Source of the DNA: Emticicia sp051209875
GTDB lineage: Bacteria > Bacteroidota > Bacteroidia > Cytophagales > Spirosomataceae
DNA: 64,000 bases
Assembly: GCF_051209875.1 (NCBI RefSeq)
Contig: NZ_JBNTQY010000001.1
Location: forward strand, 1,426,001-1,490,000
Direction: 5' to 3'
Positions 1-7,616 of this stretch are shown piece after piece. Numbering within the stretch: the stretch's first letter is position 1; the number at the start of each line of letters is the position of its first letter. The notes under the pieces are model-generated. The model saw only the letters and a list, made by a program, of their open reading frames with translations. It made no database searches and had not been told where the DNA came from. The translations under genes and the position numbers were made by a program.

Positions 1-757
1 GCCCGTCGTAAGTCATATCAATTGCTTCGACTGGATAAGGATATTCGTCTTTTTCAGGATTAAATGGAACATCAATAAATTGTGGGTAAGTATAATTCTT
101 ATATTCTCCTGTTTGAGGGTCTTTTAGTCGTTTGAATTTTACTAAATTTTCGTGTGTCATACCACTTTCATTGTAGAGATCAATCACTTTACAATGTTCT
201 TTTTTGCCAATAACTTTAATTGCTTCTGCAAACTGAGCTAAAAACTGTCCTTTTTTTTCTTTATACGAACCAAAAGCATTGTTTTTGAAATTATTGATAT
301 ACACAAAATCAACTCGCTGCATAGGTGTAATTAGGATGATTTTAGCATTTTTATTCAGCCTTCTAATTTTGTCAATGATGATGCGATAAGAACCATATAA
401 AGTTTTACTACCTGTATTTTCCTGATAGTCAGACATTTGCCCAATAGGCCTCCCTTGCCACCAATCATTTGTTCCAAGAAAAACAGAGTAAACATCTGCA
501 GCCGTAAGCCCCAATGTTTCAATTTTATCAGCTATTCCGCCTGATGTCCAACCATTATGCCCTTGATTGACATAGTGAATATTTGGTAGTTTTTCAACTA
601 CACCACTCATGTAGCCTTTTGTAATTCTATTACCTGTTTCGTTTGGATGTTCGTTCAAATAGGTGATAGAGTCACCAATGGCTACCCAAGTTATTTCTTT
701 GGGTTTGTACGAACTGCTTAGAAAGAATAAAGAAGTTAATAATAGTAGTTTTTTCAT
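1..757 (-). CDS. SGNH/GDSL-type hydrolase, 3' end cut by window edge
   Basis: Reading the minus strand from the ATG at 757 gives 252 open codons that run off the left edge, so the C-terminus is missing. Residues 1 to about 16 are a hydrophobic signal peptide. The SGNH blocks are visible: GDS with the nucleophile Ser30, the glycine of block II in NGWTS (residues 68-72), and GTND with Asn97. The catalytic Asp-His block should follow the last visible residues (MTYDG, where DGLHP is usual), just outside the window. Members hydrolyse esters, often on carbohydrates or lipids, in the periplasm or outside the cell; the substrate here is unknown. It is the same strand as the next gene but separated by a palindromic repeat, so co-transcription is doubtful. 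Confidence 0.85.
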   Translation of the reverse strand, partial: MKKLLLLTSLFFLSSSYKPKEITWVAIGDSITYLNEHPNETGNRITKGYMSGVVEKLPNIHYVNQGHNGWTSGGIADKIETLGLTAADVYSVFLGTNDWWQGRPIGQMSDYQENTGSKTLYGSYRIIIDKIRRLNKNAKIILITPMQRVDFVYINNFKNNAFGSYKEKKGQFLAQFAEAIKVIGKKEHCKVIDLYNESGMTHENLVKFKRLKDPQTGEYKNYTYPQFIDVPFNPEKDEYPYPVEAIDMTYDG

Positions 758-770
758 TTTAGTTTAGTTC

Positions 771-852
771 GACGGAGTTCCTACCGCAACGGCGGATCCT
801 TCCGTCCTAATATTTGTCAAAAAAAGACGGTTGTGGTAGAAACTCCGTCGTA
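771..852. repeat. Imperfect palindromic intergenic element
   Basis: The left arm CGACGGAGTTCCTACCGCAA and the right arm (TTGTGGTAGAAACTCCGTCG) are reverse complements with two mismatches over about 20 bases. The interior is GC-rich (CGGCGGATCC) with a further CCGTC/GACGG pair. It lies between two minus-strand genes. It could form a long hairpin, but there is no T-tract directly after it, so a simple intrinsic terminator is less likely than a dispersed repeat. Confidence 0.7.
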
Positions 853-925
853 ATGCACAAAAAAATCGCATAAATTCTTGATAAACAAGTATTTATGCGA
901 TTAAATATTTTCTAACTGAAAATTA

Positions 926-1531
926 TTAGTTATGTCTTACCAACAATTTTTTTGTAACTAATTTTTTGCCATCTACAACCAATTGATAAAGATATACACC
1001 TGAATCCCAATTAGTTGTCTGAACTTTTAATTTGCGGTCATTTTTATCTAATTCATAATTAGCAACTTCATTGCCAAGTAAATTATAGAATGACATACTT
1101 GCTTCATTTACATTTCCTGTAATCACATAATCAATGTTTGCAATGTCATTGGCAGGGTTTGGGTAAATATTGGAAACAATTAATTTCTCGCTTGAATAAA
1201 GTCTGTCATTGTTATTTTCACCTACACTTTTATCAAACGTAGCAGCAGGAGCTTCATTATTGACAGTTTTTGCAATAACTGGTTTTGAAGAACCATTCAA
1301 TAAGGCATTTCTAAAGTACTGATTTACGACTGAAGGTTTATTCAATTTTACCTCGGTTGGCATTGGTTTGCTCACAAAGGCTAATTTTTGAAGGGAAGCC
1401 TTACTTGTAGTGTTTGGCTTCTTCCCAATATCCAAGCGAGACTTGCCTTTCTCCACTTGGGCGAAAGCAATGTTGGATACGAGTACAACTCCAATCAGTA
1501 CTGATAAGTATTTTTGTAAATGTTTTACCAT
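926..1531 (-). CDS. Small secreted protein with T9SS type A sorting domain
   Basis: A 201-residue protein with a signal peptide (residues 1-24, ending SNIAFAQ). A low-complexity middle section has no recognised domain. A C-terminal sorting domain of about 80 residues begins at the NIYPNPAND motif (near residue 121) and ends with GVYLYQLVVDGKKLVTKKLLV. In this family the C-terminal domain is the export signal recognised by the type IX secretion system, and the protein is delivered to the cell surface or the medium. The central 70 residues, which would carry the function, are rich in Lys, Asn and Ser and I cannot assign them. It is unusually short for a T9SS cargo and may be little more than a sorting domain with a linker. 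Confidence 0.85.
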   Translation of the reverse strand: MVKHLQKYLSVLIGVVLVSNIAFAQVEKGKSRLDIGKKPNTTSKASLQKLAFVSKPMPTEVKLNKPSVVNQYFRNALLNGSSKPVIAKTVNNEAPAATFDKSVGENNNDRLYSSEKLIVSNIYPNPANDIANIDYVITGNVNEASMSFYNLLGNEVANYELDKNDRKLKVQTTNWDSGVYLYQLVVDGKKLVTKKLLVRHN

Positions 1532-1717
1532 AAATTAACCAAAATCAATTTTATATTTTTGCACGTATACTATTAGGGATAATACAAAAATACGTGAAAA
1601 TTTTTAAAATCCAAACTATTTTATGTTATTAAGACTACTTTTTTGGACAAAAGGTTGCAATGAAAAGAAACTTTTTTCGTTAGCGATGTTTTTTTAGTAA
1701 AAAAGTGTACTAAAGAG

Positions 1718-3352
1718 CTATTTTTTTATTGGAATCATAGCAAATTTCAAGCCAAGAACTTCTGCTTTTGTGGGTTTTTCTTTTTCTCTCCAATTAAAAC
1801 CTTCCAATTGATTACTGTCATTGGTTAATTCTTTTGGTGGAACGAGTTTGGAATCTGGTTTACCTAAAAATGATATTTTATTTACCTGATTTTCTTTAAA
1901 CTTTACGTTCATTTTACTGCATTCGACTCGATTCACACCAATGAGTTTATTTTTATCATCTAAGGCATAATAAATACTTTCTCCATTGCCTTCTACCATC
2001 ACTTGGTCGATACGTGTATCTTTATTGAATAAAACAGAGATGTTTCGTCCTTTGATTTGGTTGAAATTCTGAGATGTATCTTTAGCAATCACAAAACCTT
2101 GGTTAATCATGTACATACGATCGACTTTTTTGTTTTTCATATATACGTGAATAGTGTCGGCTTCAGATTGGTTTTGAGTACTCCAAAGAATAGGTTTTGT
2201 AAAAAAATGTATCACCGAATCTTTTAAGTCGTATAGAAGCGAATCGCAGCGGCTTTGCATATCAGAGCGATAAACTTTCACATGCCCAAAAGCTATGAGT
2301 TTTTCCATCCTATTTTCTCTTTTAACTGTATCTTTTTTTGCTATTTTGTTTTGCAAAGTATCAATTGATTCGTAGGCGTAAAGCGTGTCAGCACTTAAAT
2401 AAAGCGTATCTCGCTCGGCCGTATGACGCATCAAAGCATTGCCCAAAATTTTGGTAAGACCAGTCTTCCCATCTCTCATACCAATATTTCCATTCAAGAT
2501 AACTTTATCTTTTTTTGAAACTAATTCTACATTTCCTTTGGCAATACCTGACTCGGTTTTTTGGTTGAAATTCAGCGTATCACCAATGAGCGTATAATCA
2601 TCATTGACGATTTTTGAGCGACCTTTAAAATTTGATAGCTGCGTTTGGGTATTATAAGTACTTCCTGCATTGGCTATAATATCGCCATCTTTGCTTTTGA
2701 TAAGGGTTGGAGCTTTAAAAACCGCCATTTTTGTGCGAGCATTGTATTGCAAGCTGTCGGACGTAATGGTGTACTTAGGGTTAATTATTTCGACGTTTTC
2801 TTTATAATTGAATATCTTGCTTCGGGTGTTATAAAAACCTTTTTCACTTTTTAAAGTGCTTGAATCTTGCACAATTACTCCTCTCACTGGGTAGTAAGCT
2901 CTGTTCTTCTGAATATCATATTCTACAATACGAGTAGTGAGTGTTACTTTCTTATCTGTCAGAACTACTTTTTTGCCTAAAACTCGGGCAAAACGGGTAT
3001 TTCCATCGTAATAAAGTGTATCACCTGTAATTGTGAGTGTATCTCCTTGTACAATTCTGATTTTTCCGTAGGCTTCGAGGGTATTGGTTGATTCATTCTG
3101 TGTGGCACTTTGACAATACAAAATTGCTCCTCGATGTGAAAATGAAACATTTCCAAGAAATTGACGAGTAATTACAGGATTTTGATTAATTCCCAATAAA
3201 CTATCGGCACTCAAAAGATTAATACGTGAGTTGGGTACTTTGGGTGGTGGTGGATTTAAGGGTTTTTGAGCGAAAGCACCGACTGCGATAAACAGTAGTA
3301 AGCCAACTGTAAATCCGTGTGAGGTTAAACTTTTTTTAATATATTTAATCAT
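1718..3352 (-). CDS. OstA/LptA-like lipopolysaccharide transport protein
   Basis: A 544-residue exported protein with a signal peptide (residues 1-28, ending GAFAQ). From about residue 55 it is built of repeating beta-strand units of the form GDTLYYDG, SDSLQYNARTKMAVF and GDTLNFNQKT. This is the pattern of the OstA (LptA/LptD N-terminal) fold, which carries LPS through the periplasm as a beta-jellyroll. LptA of Proteobacteria has about 185 residues; the long multi-repeat version is usual in Bacteroidota, where it is annotated OstA-like. The C-terminus (GLKFAMIPIKK) lacks a barrel, so it is not LptD. It is divergent from tilS with only about 49 bases between the two start codons. Confidence 0.8.
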   Translation of the reverse strand: MIKYIKKSLTSHGFTVGLLLFIAVGAFAQKPLNPPPPKVPNSRINLLSADSLLGINQNPVITRQFLGNVSFSHRGAILYCQSATQNESTNTLEAYGKIRIVQGDTLTITGDTLYYDGNTRFARVLGKKVVLTDKKVTLTTRIVEYDIQKNRAYYPVRGVIVQDSSTLKSEKGFYNTRSKIFNYKENVEIINPKYTITSDSLQYNARTKMAVFKAPTLIKSKDGDIIANAGSTYNTQTQLSNFKGRSKIVNDDYTLIGDTLNFNQKTESGIAKGNVELVSKKDKVILNGNIGMRDGKTGLTKILGNALMRHTAERDTLYLSADTLYAYESIDTLQNKIAKKDTVKRENRMEKLIAFGHVKVYRSDMQSRCDSLLYDLKDSVIHFFTKPILWSTQNQSEADTIHVYMKNKKVDRMYMINQGFVIAKDTSQNFNQIKGRNISVLFNKDTRIDQVMVEGNGESIYYALDDKNKLIGVNRVECSKMNVKFKENQVNKISFLGKPDSKLVPPKELTNDSNQLEGFNWREKEKPTKAEVLGLKFAMIPIKK

Positions 3353-3368
3353 CTTCGATTGAAACTTC

Positions 3369-3376
3369 TAAATTTG
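3369..3376 (+). promoter_or_regulatory. Possible -7 element for tilS
   Basis: TAAATTTG matches the Bacteroidota -7 consensus TAnnTTTG, 25 bases before the tilS ATG. I see no TTG at the right distance upstream, so this is only a candidate. Confidence 0.35.
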
Positions 3377-3401
3377 TTCGCAAAATTACGCAATTGCTTT
3401 G

Positions 3402-4781
3402 ATGCTTCATGCCTTCTTAACATATATTAACGAGCAAAAATTATTTGAACCCACAGATAAGATTCTACTTACTGTCAGTGGAGGGAAGGATTCTATCACT
3501 TTATTTAATCTTTTTTGTAGGGCGAACCGCAGTGACGGCCGTTTCCAGTTCGCCGTAGCCCATTGCAACTTCCAACTTCGAGGTGAAGATTCAGTTGGAG
3601 ATGAAAAATTTATAGAAGATTTGTGTAAAAAGCAAGGGATTACATTTCATACGACTAAATTTGAAACCAAGCAATTTGTCAAAAAAAATAAGGTATCTAC
3701 GCAAATGGCTGCTCGAACTTTGCGTTATGCGTGGTTTGAGCAAATCAGACAAGAATTTAATTATACCTATATAGCCACAGCTCATCACCTCAACGACAGT
3801 ATCGAAACTGTGCTTTTAAACCTCACAAAAGGCACAGGAATTTCTGGTTTAAGAGGAATTTTACCAAAAAACGGCTTTATTATTCGTCCACTTTTGTTTG
3901 CTTCAAGAGAGCAAATTGATAGTTATTTGGCTGAAAATCAATTGGTTTGGCGTGAAGATAGTTCCAATGCCTCTGATGATTATCAACGAAATTTATTGCG
4001 ACATCAAGTAGTACCTATATTAAAAAAAATCAACCCTAATTTTGATGAAACTTTTGCTCGAAATTTAGAACGTATGCAGGCAGTAGAAGCTGATTTTCGT
4101 AGGAACTTGAATGCATTTAAAACCGACGTGTTGCGTGAAGAAAATGGGGTCTTTTTTTTGAGTATCTCTCAAATCAAGACGTATCAATCGGCTGCTTATT
4201 TTTTGGAAGAATTATTGAAAGATTTTGGTTTTAATTATTTTCAATCAAAAGAAATTTATCATTCGCTTGATGGCCTTTCTGGGAAAATATTTCATTCTTC
4301 TACACACACAATTTTGAAAGATAGGGAAGAATTAATCATAACCGACACGACAAGCCCACCCCAACCCTCTCCGATAGGGAGGGAGCAAGAGCAAAAATTA
4401 CCAATTGCTGGAGGTTGGGAGGGCATATATACAGTAAAATTTGAAGGTAAAAACTTAAAGTTTTCATTAATTGATATGGCTGATTTTGATGCGAATTTTA
4501 CCAAAAATAGTATGGTACTTTTTGTGGATTATGAAAAAATTGTCTTCCCTTTGATGCTCCGGAAGTGGCAAGAAGGCGATTGGTTTATCCCTTTCGGAAT
4601 GAAAGGTAAGAAGAAAATTTCCGACTTTTTGATCGATAAAAAGATCTCGATGAATCTTAAAAAAAACATATTTTTACTTACTTCTGAAGACAAGATTTGT
4701 TGGGTAGTTGGTTATCGAGCAGATGATAGATTCAGAATCACTACTAACACTAAACGAGTGTTGAAAATTGAAATTATTTAA
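3402..4781 (+). CDS. tilS: tRNA(Ile)-lysidine synthase
   Basis: It attaches lysine to C34 of the CAU-anticodon tRNA-Ile2, switching its reading from AUG to AUA. The PP-loop motif SGGKDS is at residues 26-31. AHCNFQLRGEDS and ATAHHLNDSIETVLLNL follow, and a C-terminal TilS domain ends near FRITTNTKRVLKIEI. I start it at the ATG at 3402 rather than the TTG at 3399. At 459 residues it is slightly long for the family. Two stretches look like insertions: residues about 38-52 (NRSDGR region) and 317-341 (SPPQPSPIGREQEQK), both encoded by palindromic, repeat-like DNA. The likely substrate tRNA is encoded at 25678. Confidence 0.95.
   Translation: MLHAFLTYINEQKLFEPTDKILLTVSGGKDSITLFNLFCRANRSDGRFQFAVAHCNFQLRGEDSVGDEKFIEDLCKKQGITFHTTKFETKQFVKKNKVSTQMAARTLRYAWFEQIRQEFNYTYIATAHHLNDSIETVLLNLTKGTGISGLRGILPKNGFIIRPLLFASREQIDSYLAENQLVWREDSSNASDDYQRNLLRHQVVPILKKINPNFDETFARNLERMQAVEADFRRNLNAFKTDVLREENGVFFLSISQIKTYQSAAYFLEELLKDFGFNYFQSKEIYHSLDGLSGKIFHSSTHTILKDREELIITDTTSPPQPSPIGREQEQKLPIAGGWEGIYTVKFEGKNLKFSLIDMADFDANFTKNSMVLFVDYEKIVFPLMLRKWQEGDWFIPFGMKGKKKISDFLIDKKISMNLKKNIFLLTSEDKICWVVGYRADDRFRITTNTKRVLKIEII
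3514..3557. repeat. Palindromic element inside tilS
   Basis: GGCGAAC and GTTCGCC are exact inverted repeats around a GC-rich core (CCGCAGTGACGGCCG). It is translated in frame as RANRSDGRFQFAV, between the PP-loop and the conserved AHCNFQ motif. The GC-rich core differs sharply from the AT-rich surroundings. Confidence 0.6.
4350..4422. repeat. Repeat-like insert inside tilS
   Basis: The DNA reads CCCACCCCAACCCTCTCC, then GGAGGGAGC, then about 45 bases later GGAGGTTGGGAGGGC, which is an imperfect inverted copy of the first block. It encodes SPPQPSPIGREQEQKLPIAG plus a few residues in a loop of the C-terminal region. A similar CCCC...GGGG hairpin is intergenic at 20509-20530. Confidence 0.65.
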
Positions 4782-5046
4782 CTAAATTAAGTAACTGTTT
4801 TTTATTGATAAATGCTTTAAAATGTTGGTTTTACTTAAATAAGTAGCGTTTTTTAATGATATTTCTCTTGTTTATTAATAACCTGTAACTAAGCAAGCAA
4901 AAAAACTACATAGCTTTAATACTCCCTTCTAATCAATTTGTTTAGCAGTTTTCTTCTTTGGCACGGGTTTTGAGCCCACATTAATATAACCTAAAAAAAC
5001 AGTGAACTTTCGCTGCTTCCCGTAAAACTTTAAAAGTGCTTTATTC

Positions 5047-7362
5047 ATGGAAAAATACAACATTGTACTGTTGGTATTATTTTGTTTAATAACCCAACAA
5101 ATTGTCGCTCAAAGTGGTAGATTGAAGCTCGCTAATCGGAACTTTGAGAATATGAGCTACATTGAGGCAATCCGAAATTATGAGGATTTTCTCCGTACTG
5201 CCAAGAAAGGGATGCCTGAAACAAAGGAAGCCCTCACAAAGCTTGGATACAGTTATCGAAAAGTACAAGATTCAAGAAATGCAGAGAGAATTTATGCCGA
5301 AATAATCGAAAATTTTAGTAAAGATTTAGAGAGTGAAATCTATCTATATTATGCTCAAGCTTTAGCAAATAATGGCAAATATAAGGAATCTCAAAAAATG
5401 TATAGTCGCTATGGTCAAGAGCAAACGACCGATATGAGAGGTCGAAAGTTTACGGTAGCCTATATGGACAATAGTCGTTTTTATCAAGATTCTTCTTTGT
5501 ATAAGGTTGATTATTTATATGCCTTGAATTCTCGACAATCTGATTTTAGCCCGATGTATTATAAAAACAGTTTAGTTTTTGTATCTTCAAGGGAAGAAGG
5601 AGGTGCTATTAAGCGAGTTTTTATGCAAAATCAAACACCATTTCTTGATTTATTCATGTTTCCTGACACCGCAGAATTAAGGAAAGATAATGTGATGGCA
5701 ATGAAGCAAACCGGAGGAATAGGTGGTGGAAGTTCCACATTTAGTAGCTCAGAAAAAATAGAAGCCGTTGCGGCTGAAGAAAAACCTTTGTCGAAAATTG
5801 AGCAGTTTAGCAAAACCCTAAATACAAAATACCACGAAGGCCCAGTAACGTTCTTTAAGGATTATAAAAAAATGGTTTTTACCAGAAATAATTACAATAA
5901 AGGGAGAAGTAGAACAGGATCTGATGGAGTGAATAAATTGAAACTTTATATGGCCTATGAAAATGGTAGAAGTTGGGGAAATGTAAAGGAATTACCATTT
6001 AATAGCGATGATTATTCTTGTGGACATCCTGCACTTTCGCCAGATAATACAAAGCTTTATTTTGTTTCAGATATGCCAGGTGGCTTTGGTGGAACAGATA
6101 TTTATGTAGTAGAATATCGCAATGATCAGTGGAGTTCGCCTGTAAATTTAGGTAGAGAAATCAACACAGAAGGCAATGAAATGTTTCCTTTTATGGACGA
6201 TAATGGAAATATGTATTTTTCATCAGATGGGCATGAAGGACTTGGAGGATTAGATGTATTTTATGTAGAAATGCGTGAAGGTATTCCGATGAGTGATGTG
6301 CAGAACTTAGGAACGCCTATTAATTCTGAAAAAGATGATTTCGGTTTTATCACCGATGCCAATCGTTCGAGCGGTTATTTTAGCTCCAATCGCAAACGAG
6401 GTTTTGGGGATGATAATATTTATTCATTCCGTCGTGGCTGTCGCCAGTTGAATTTATTGGTTTATGATGCAGATACAAAACAACCATTAGAAAATGTAGA
6501 TGTGAGATTATTAAAGAATGGGGTTAATAAAGAATTATTTGTGACAGCCTCAGATGGAAAAGTAAGTATTTGCTTAGAAACAGGAAGTGATTTTGAGTTT
6601 AAAGCTTTAAAAGAAGGCTATGAGGCAAATGGGATTTCTTATGGAACATTTGCTACGTCATTAAAAAACAAGACTTCTATTACGATTTACTTACAAAAAT
6701 CTAAAGCTCCGATTGTGAAAGGAACAATTGTGGCAGAAGTCAATCAACAACCTATTCAAGGTGCCGTAGTAACACTTCAAAATGAGAAAGATGGTTCTGC
6801 CCAACAGGTTGTGACGGGTGCAGATGGAAAATATGAATTTCAAGCTAAAAAAGAAGGTGAATATTCGGTATCAGCGAGTAAGGACCGATATGCTGTGAAT
6901 ACAGAAAATTTAGGAAAAATAAAGCAAACTAAGAAAGGAAGTAAGACTGTTGAACAAGATTTAGGTTTAGTTGGTCAAGGAGATATTTTTAGATTAGATA
7001 ATATTTATTATGATTATGGTCAATTTTTCATTAGACCTGATGCAGCCAAAGAATTGGAAACGAAATTGGTACCATTGTTAAAGAAATATTCGGATATGCG
7101 AATCGAGGTTCGCTCTCATACGGATAGTCGCTCCACCGATGCGTTTAATACCAAATTATCAGAAAATCGAGCAAGAGCTGTTGTTGATTACTTGGTAGCA
7201 CGTGGTGTAGATATAAGTAGAATTGAAGCCAAAGGCTATGGCGAAAGTGAGTTATTGAATAATTGTAATGATGGTGTAGCTTGTACAGAAGCACAACACC
7301 AAGCCAATCGACGTACTGAATTTAAGATTTTAGCAATTTCGGCGGTGAGTATGAATAAGTAA
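5047..7362 (+). CDS. PorE-like OmpA family protein (TPR, PD40 propeller, CRD, OmpA)
   Basis: A 771-residue exported protein with a signal peptide (residues 1-21, ending QIVAQ). Domain order: TPR-like helices (about 25-130), a PD40-type beta-propeller (about 150-460, repeats such as PALSPDNTKLYFVSDMPGG and GLGGLDVF), two carboxypeptidase-regulatory-like domains (about 465-545 and 555-635), and an OmpA C-terminal peptidoglycan-binding domain (about 650-765, with SHTDSRSTDAFN and NRRTEF). This order is that of PorE, which anchors the type IX secretion trans-envelope complex to peptidoglycan; related OmpA-PD40 proteins also accompany PorP/SprF paralogues. No lipobox is visible, unlike reported PorE lipoproteins. 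The single-gene context does not decide between these. Confidence 0.8.
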   Translation: MEKYNIVLLVLFCLITQQIVAQSGRLKLANRNFENMSYIEAIRNYEDFLRTAKKGMPETKEALTKLGYSYRKVQDSRNAERIYAEIIENFSKDLESEIYLYYAQALANNGKYKESQKMYSRYGQEQTTDMRGRKFTVAYMDNSRFYQDSSLYKVDYLYALNSRQSDFSPMYYKNSLVFVSSREEGGAIKRVFMQNQTPFLDLFMFPDTAELRKDNVMAMKQTGGIGGGSSTFSSSEKIEAVAAEEKPLSKIEQFSKTLNTKYHEGPVTFFKDYKKMVFTRNNYNKGRSRTGSDGVNKLKLYMAYENGRSWGNVKELPFNSDDYSCGHPALSPDNTKLYFVSDMPGGFGGTDIYVVEYRNDQWSSPVNLGREINTEGNEMFPFMDDNGNMYFSSDGHEGLGGLDVFYVEMREGIPMSDVQNLGTPINSEKDDFGFITDANRSSGYFSSNRKRGFGDDNIYSFRRGCRQLNLLVYDADTKQPLENVDVRLLKNGVNKELFVTASDGKVSICLETGSDFEFKALKEGYEANGISYGTFATSLKNKTSITIYLQKSKAPIVKGTIVAEVNQQPIQGAVVTLQNEKDGSAQQVVTGADGKYEFQAKKEGEYSVSASKDRYAVNTENLGKIKQTKKGSKTVEQDLGLVGQGDIFRLDNIYYDYGQFFIRPDAAKELETKLVPLLKKYSDMRIEVRSHTDSRSTDAFNTKLSENRARAVVDYLVARGVDISRIEAKGYGESELLNNCNDGVACTEAQHQANRRTEFKILAISAVSMNK

Positions 7363-7366
7363 TTTT

Positions 7367-7446
7367 GCCATAAGCTATATATGCTTTAGGCTTTTTATTG
7401 AGATATACATTGCTTCAAGCGTATAGCCAAAAGCATATAGCAATAA
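7367..7446. repeat. Degenerate heptamer array with inverted arm
   Basis: The right part reads as seven-base units AAGCGTA, TAGCCAA, AAGCATA, TAGCAAT. The left part (AGCTATA, TATGCTT, TAGGCTT) is an approximate reverse complement of it. It lies directly after the OmpA-family gene and before its terminator. Confidence 0.55.
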
Positions 7447-7493
7447 AAGAGTAGTTTTTTTCATAGTTTAGGGTTAGGGTTTATTATTTTACT

Positions 7494-7525
7494 AAAAGCA
7501 TCGCCAGATTGAGCGATGCTTTTTT
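7494..7525 (+). terminator. Intrinsic terminator, AGCATCGC stem
   Basis: AAAAGCATCGC and GCGATGCTTTT form an 11-base-pair stem with an 8-base loop, followed by T residues. It probably ends the transcript of the OmpA-family gene. Its core stem is identical to the terminator at 10861. Confidence 0.85.
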
Positions 7526-7550
7526 GTTCAATTACCGCCTAGTAAATTTA

Positions 7551-7584
7551 TTTGAATAATTGTGTAAATATTTTATAATTTTGA
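7551..7584 (+). promoter_or_regulatory. Promoter for BNR-repeat protein
   Basis: TTTG at 7551-7554 and TAATTTTG at 7577-7584 fit the Bacteroidota -33 and -7 elements, with about 21-22 bases between them. The ATG at 7617 lies 32 bases after the -7 element, leaving a short leader. This also argues against the in-frame TTG at 7560 as the start. Confidence 0.6.
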
Positions 7585-7616
7585 GTAGTTTTCACTACCC
7601 CCTTTCTATTAATTTT

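Noticed and set aside
7560..7616. Extra 19 codons upstream of the BNR protein from a TTG
   Set aside because: It lies within the -33/-7 promoter and lacks signal-peptide character; the ATG at 7617 begins a clear signal peptide.
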